Positions 59,538 to 64,000 of a stretch of DNA of 64,000 nucleotides are shown piece after piece. How positions within the stretch are numbered: position 1 is the stretch's first letter; every line of letters begins with the position of its first letter. The notes under the pieces are model-generated. The model was not told the origin of the DNA and did no database searches. It saw only the letters and a program-made list of their open reading frames with translations. Origin of the DNA: Drechslerella dactyloides (taxonomy: Eukaryota > Ascomycota > Orbiliomycetes > Orbiliales > Orbiliaceae). The translations under genes were made by a program, and so were the position numbers. The stretch lies in NCBI GenBank assembly GCA_020064725.1, contig JAGTWJ010000006.1, positions 2,108,001 to 2,172,000 of the forward strand. Direction: 5' to 3'.

Positions 59538-60978
59538 ATGTCTGCGTCTGCTGACTCTTGTGACTCCAAATGGGAGGACATCCGGAATGTCGCCGCTGAG
59601 GGCGTGAGTATCCATTCGCTCGAGACGTCTCCAACCAGCAATGCTGACGGTCCAGCTCTAGGCTCCCTACTTTACTTCCGCGCAGATCCCCGCCGCCGGA
59701 ACCGCCATTGGCGATGAAAAAGCCATCCCCAAGGTCTTCCAGCCGCTTACTATCCGCGGCGTCACCTTCCAAAACCGCATCTGGGTCTCCCCCATGTGCC
59801 AATACTCCGCCGACGACGGCCATCTCACAGACTGGCATGTCGCCCATCTTGGCGGTATCCTCTCCCGCGGGCCAGGTTTCACAATGATCGAAGCCACTGC
59901 CGTCGTCCCGGAGGGCCGCATCTCGCCGGAGGACTCTGGTATCTGGGCCGACAGCCACATCGCGCCCTTGAAGCGCGTGGTCGACTTTGCACATTCGCAA
60001 AACCAGAAGATCGGTATCCAGCTCGCTCATGCGGGACGGAAGGCGAGCACTGTCGCACCCTGGTTGAACCGCAAGGCGACGGCGACGAAGGCCGTCGGCG
60101 GCTGGCCGGATAACGTGTATGCGCCGTCCGCTGTGCCGTACGATTCCGACAGCCCCAAGCCGCATGAGATGACGCTGGAGGACATTGAGAACTTGAAGAC
60201 TGCGTGGGCTGCAGCTGTCAAGCGTGCTGTCGCCGCTGGCTTTGACGTACGTATCCGCATAACCATACGTCCGGGATGATCTACGAACGCGCCATGCTAA
60301 CGACATTGCTATGTATAGGTCCTCGAAGTCCACGCCGCACACGGCTACTTGCTGCACGAATTCTACTCGCCTGCCTCAAACTTTCGCACGGACGCCTACG
60401 GCGGCTCCTTCGAGAACCGCATCCGCCTCCTGCTTGAGATTATTGATATCACAAAATCCAACGCCCCGGAATCCACTCTCGTCTTCGTCCGCTTCACCGG
60501 CTCCGACTGGCTTGAACACGAGGAGTCTATCCCATCGTGGAAGGTTGAAGACGCCGTCCGCCTAACGCAGACCATCGCTCGTAACGGGAACGTCGACCTA
60601 TTCGACGTCAGCTCCGCCGGCATCTCCCCCAAGCAGGCCATCAGCGGCGGCATCTCGTTGTTGGAAGGTACCACCTCCAATGAAGGTTATCAGGCGCATT
60701 TCTCGAAGGCTGTCAGGGACGGGCTGAAGGCCGAGGGGCTAGACGTTGCTGTCTCCGCCGTCGGGGTCATCACTACCAGTGCGATGGCGAGTCATTTGCT
60801 CCACGAGGGCTATGCGGATGTTATTTTTGCAGGACGTGCGTTCCAGAAGAATCCGGCACTGGTCTGGCAGTGGGCGGAGGAGCTGGGAGTCGAGGTTCGC
60901 GCGGCGAATCAAATCGGGTGGGGCTTCGCGCAGAAGATTGGTGGCGGCATCCGACACCACACAACTGTGCGAAAGTAA
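59538..60978 (+). CDS. NADH:flavin oxidoreductase, Old Yellow Enzyme family (YqjM-like)
   Basis: An FMN-dependent ene-reductase of the TIM-barrel Old Yellow Enzyme family, closest in motifs to the bacterial-type YqjM/class III group also found in fungi. Exons 59538-59603, 59662-60246 and 60319-60978 encode 436 aa. Visible motifs: PMCQYSADDGHLTDWHVAHLG (active-site Cys and His region), IQLAHAGRKAS, VHAAHGYLLHEFYSP (paired His residues), FRTDAYGGSFENRIRLLLEI, and a C-terminal phosphate-binding segment ADVIFAGRAFQKNP. There is no signal peptide, so it is probably cytosolic. The physiological substrate cannot be told from sequence; alpha,beta-unsaturated carbonyl compounds are usual. Introns are canonical. 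Confidence 0.94.
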
Positions 60979-62270
60979 GCCTTCTCTCTTTTTTCAATGA
61001 GAAGTGTGGGGTAGGGCTGGATTTGGTGGACGTTGAAATGTCGATTTGCAGGTGTCTTCGAGGATGAGCGAGCGATAGAAAGTTGCGATAGAGGTGGGGA
61101 TGATACAACTATGTTCGTACCTAATAACGTCGTGCCTACTATACATTTGTCAGTCGACGAATGACGATTCAATATAAACCTTAGATCATCTCAATATTGC
61201 ACTCTTGGGCATTTTAACCAATAGTCTTCCGATAGAATTCAAATATATGGCTAATTCGGGAGGCTAAATAAGTCGCACGAGCACATACTCTTTGTAGCAG
61301 TGATAGCCTTCTCCGCCCTTGGTTTAACCAGTATCTATTGTGAACCTGCCTACAAGCATTACTCGGCTAGCTAGGCGACAGCATTTCATGTGTACGCTTC
61401 CTGTCCGTCGGGTATCGAGGCTGCAGCGTAGCCATACATGCATAACTGTATCCATTTGTCAAAAAGGCTACGTATCCAGAGTGGCCCTCGTCTGACCTTT
61501 CCGTAAATAAAGTCGCGTGGACCCCTCCGCCGCAAATCTCTTACCACGGGCGACTTGTTAGCGTAAGATGTTCATTCACCATAGAATAGCCCTAATATTG
61601 TTGTGCGTTACGTTACGCGTCCTGCTCAGCTTAAGGCTGCGGTAACGTTATATGTGCATCCTTCCTGTGCATGCGGGACTAATGCATCGATGCTTTGTGT
61701 CGGCGTGGCGGGAAAGCTTGAGCTTTCTGTTGGCGTTGCATGCATGGACGATGGTCGGCTGCCTAGACTAAGCTATCTAGGTACGGTATACCCCGGAGCC
61801 AGAGCCTGACAGCCTTGGTTCCTTCGCCAGTGTTGACATGATGGGATGTGGAGAATGCGAATGTTGGCACTAGCCTTCCCCAGAACAAGGCTGCACGCGT
61901 GGAGTGTGGCTGGACGCGATACTGTGGCGCAGCCCATCTAACCTGAACGGTGGTATTGGGGAGAAATGTGGCGTGTGGCGGGACATCAAAACCAACGCAA
62001 ACACGTTCAAAATACCACGCTTATATCGCCATCTGCTGCGAACGTCCGTGTCGTCCCTGAGTGTGTATGCGTGAGACCTCGAAACTTTATGTGATAGACC
62101 TACTGTTAGAAAATGCCTTATTTTCATAGAAGGCCTCGCATCTCTATTGTCTGCTAGTCTACACCAGTTCACGCTGGGATGTCGGTCCTTGTTGGGTGAT
62201 CCCTAGCATCGATTTCCACAAAACTCGAAACGTCTATCGATATCCCGAGGGTAGTGTGCGAAACGTCCAA
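60979..62270. other. Intergenic region
   Basis: No gene, tRNA or clear repeat is seen. It should include the 3' UTR of the OYE gene and the promoter of the next gene. Confidence 0.5.
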
Positions 62271-64000
62271 ATGGAGGCACTACCGGCGCCGATAGACTAC
62301 TCGACGAGCGTTGTTCGCTCGCAAGTCCTTATCCGCCCCGAACGGGAAGTACCGACAGTAGCATACAATTACGGCCCATACGTCAAACCAAACAACTTGC
62401 CGCCTCTGATCGATGGCATTCCGGAGACGAGTCCGCTGCACGACTACCGGACGCCGGAGCGACAATACAGACGTGCGTATAAATATCTTTAATACCGTGT
62501 CTTCGTCGATACCTGCTGTAATATGTACTGACAAGTGGTTTGCGATGCGGTGACGAATATTTAGTCTGCTGGTTCGGTTACGAAGATCCTAGTCCCGACT
62601 GGGTATACCCGCACGTTTGCGACATTTCGATCCCCGGCGCTCGGGAAGCCTTCCAGGATGGTACGATCTGGGTGCCCAAAAAGTCGCAGAACTGGGGTAC
62701 GGACCATCTTCTCACACTTGGCGAACCGACGGAGGATGGAGGGCTCGAGCGACGGGCTATTGGAGCAACGGTACAGAGTGATGGTACCGTCGCACTTACG
62801 TTGGTCTCAGCTGGAAATATTCAAGATATTTTAAGGTTAGTACATCATAGTCGTTCTCGCAATGTAGTTGGGATGAATCCGTATAGTGTATGTCGGGCGA
62901 CTAATGTAAATGCTGACGAATCAATCTTATGACGACAGTTTCGAGTTTGTTGATACCAGCCAAACAATCTCGCCAGGCTCCAAGACTATCACGCTGGACG
63001 CCGCACGGGCTGAGCAACGCTTCGGCCCACTTGACGATTGGCAGCTAGACTTCTTTTACGGTATGGATACCATTTCGATCACGCAAGCACAAATCCCTTA
63101 TATGTCTTCCCCTGCATATATGATATCTCGTGAAATTACTCTATATCCTCAAATTTCTGGACTAACAGCGTTAACATCAATGTGTTCGTATAACGGCAGT
63201 CTGCGACCATCCTACCAATGGCCGAATCGTCTACCTCGCAGACCCGTACAGCAGCACCAATGCCACCGACTTCTGGACCACCGTCCCCTGCCAGGTCGCC
63301 CGCCTCCAGCTCCGCTACTGGCTCGAAGACTTCCGTCCCCGCGACCTCACCCTGGTGGACCCCGAACCAGGTGACCTCGCCGTCGAAGATCCCGAGAACA
63401 TGCAAGGGAACTTCTACGACACAATCACACTGTACGAAGGCCACCCGGTCCCATGGCGGATCCACTTTATCGATGAGGACGGCGAGATAGAGCCGGAATG
63501 GACGACTGAAGAGCTTGCGGCGCGGAGATTGGCGCTAGATGCTGGTCAAGAGTATGTCCGCCCGTACATCCTTGAGATGCGACAGGAAAGGGCGGCCGCT
63601 GCTCTGAATATCGGCGACGAAGAATACAATCTACAAGAAAGCACGGTAATGTACGCCGGGGCCGAGGACGATGCAGCGTCTCCTGGCTTCTCCAATCCGC
63701 TATTCAGAAGTATAATAGCGGAAGACGGCGAGGACGTGATTATCGAGGAGCAGGATTCAAGAAATGTAGAGGAGCTCAGCGAGATCCCCGAAGACCCTGA
63801 CTATAACGCCGATGCCTCAAATTTGGACACCACCGTGCGTTTCGCGAACCCTCGCGACGTAGAGGCGGCAGAGGTAGTGCAGGGCCACAACCGCCAGATG
63901 CAGCACCTTCTGAACCGTGTTATGGGCATTGGCAACCAGATCCACTGGATGGGGTTGCAGAATGCTGGCCGCGTTCCAGACGATCCAGACCTCCCGGCAA
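62271..64000 (+). CDS. Unrecognised multi-exon protein, cut by the window end
   Basis: Exons 62271-62472, 62565-62835, 62939-63060 and 63200-64000 join in frame with phases 1, 2 and 1. The last exon stays open to the window edge, so the C-terminus is missing; at least 465 residues are visible. The ATG at 62271 is used because an upstream in-frame ATG is followed by a stop. There is no signal peptide or transmembrane helix. Visible features are an aromatic N-terminal half (VCWFGYEDPSPDWVYPHVCDI, VYLADPYSSTNATDFW), a strongly acidic middle (about residues 330-420) and a helical segment at the cut end (NRQMQHLLNRVMGIGNQIHW). No domain is recognised. A soluble nuclear or cytosolic protein is likely. 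Confidence 0.65.

Noticed and set aside
1..64000. CRISPR arrays, intact transposons, 5S or other rRNA genes
   Set aside because: No regularly spaced repeats, transposase or reverse transcriptase motifs, long terminal repeats or rRNA-like sequence were seen on either strand.

Overview
The window looks like nuclear DNA of a filamentous ascomycete (Pezizomycotina; class not resolved). Genes are interrupted by many short introns, mostly 45-150 nt, with GTRNGT donors, CTRAY-like branch sites close to the acceptor and CAG/TAG ends. The nitrate assimilation genes have the fungal architecture, and intergenic DNA is sprinkled with short TA tracts. There is no rDNA, CRISPR array, intact transposon or obvious bacterial-type segment. 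Exon boundaries below were worked out by hand from splice sites and reading-frame continuity.

Layout. 2.1-6.5 kb: two divergent tandem copies of a secreted six-cysteine protein, each with four exons and the same intron phases. 7.0-14.9 kb: CDP-diacylglycerol synthase (minus) diverging from the nonsense-mediated-decay factor UPF2 (plus), which carries a long N/G/R-rich tail. 15-22.3 kb: AT-rich, gene-poor DNA with one small secreted orphan (17.4 kb) and a tRNA-Asp (19.5 kb). 22.3-24.7 kb: a SulP/STAS transporter. 25.8-37.1 kb: an F-box protein, a kelch membrane protein, a CENP-L/Fta1-like kinetochore protein, a secreted protein with clustered Lys-Arg sites, and a frame-broken F-box gene followed by a degenerate minisatellite. 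38.2-39.9 kb: a secreted, membrane-anchored Ala/Pro-rich protein. 43.6-51.7 kb: nitrate reductase (niaD) and nitrite reductase (niiA) head to tail. 53.4-55.4 kb: a Dip5-type amino-acid permease, convergent with niiA. 58.2 kb: a tRNA-Ser(GCT) gene with an intron in its variable arm. 59.5-61.0 kb: an Old Yellow Enzyme family oxidoreductase. 62.3 kb to the end: an unrecognised multi-exon gene cut by the window edge.

How the genes work together. niaD and niiA together reduce nitrate to ammonium. The 1.2 kb between them holds two exact matches to the NirA consensus and at least five GATA-factor sites, which suggests pathway-specific induction plus nitrogen metabolite repression. The Dip5-like permease next door is also a nitrogen-acquisition function. 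No nitrate transporter is present in the window.

Most notable observation. The tRNA-Ser(GCT) gene at 58220-58359 has a 59-nt insert in the variable arm, a position the tRNA splicing endonuclease does not normally recognise. The insert has the marks of a spliceosomal intron (GTATGT, GCTAAT, CAG). Removing it leaves a perfect class II tRNA-Ser. The tandem six-cysteine secreted family is the second strongest lead.
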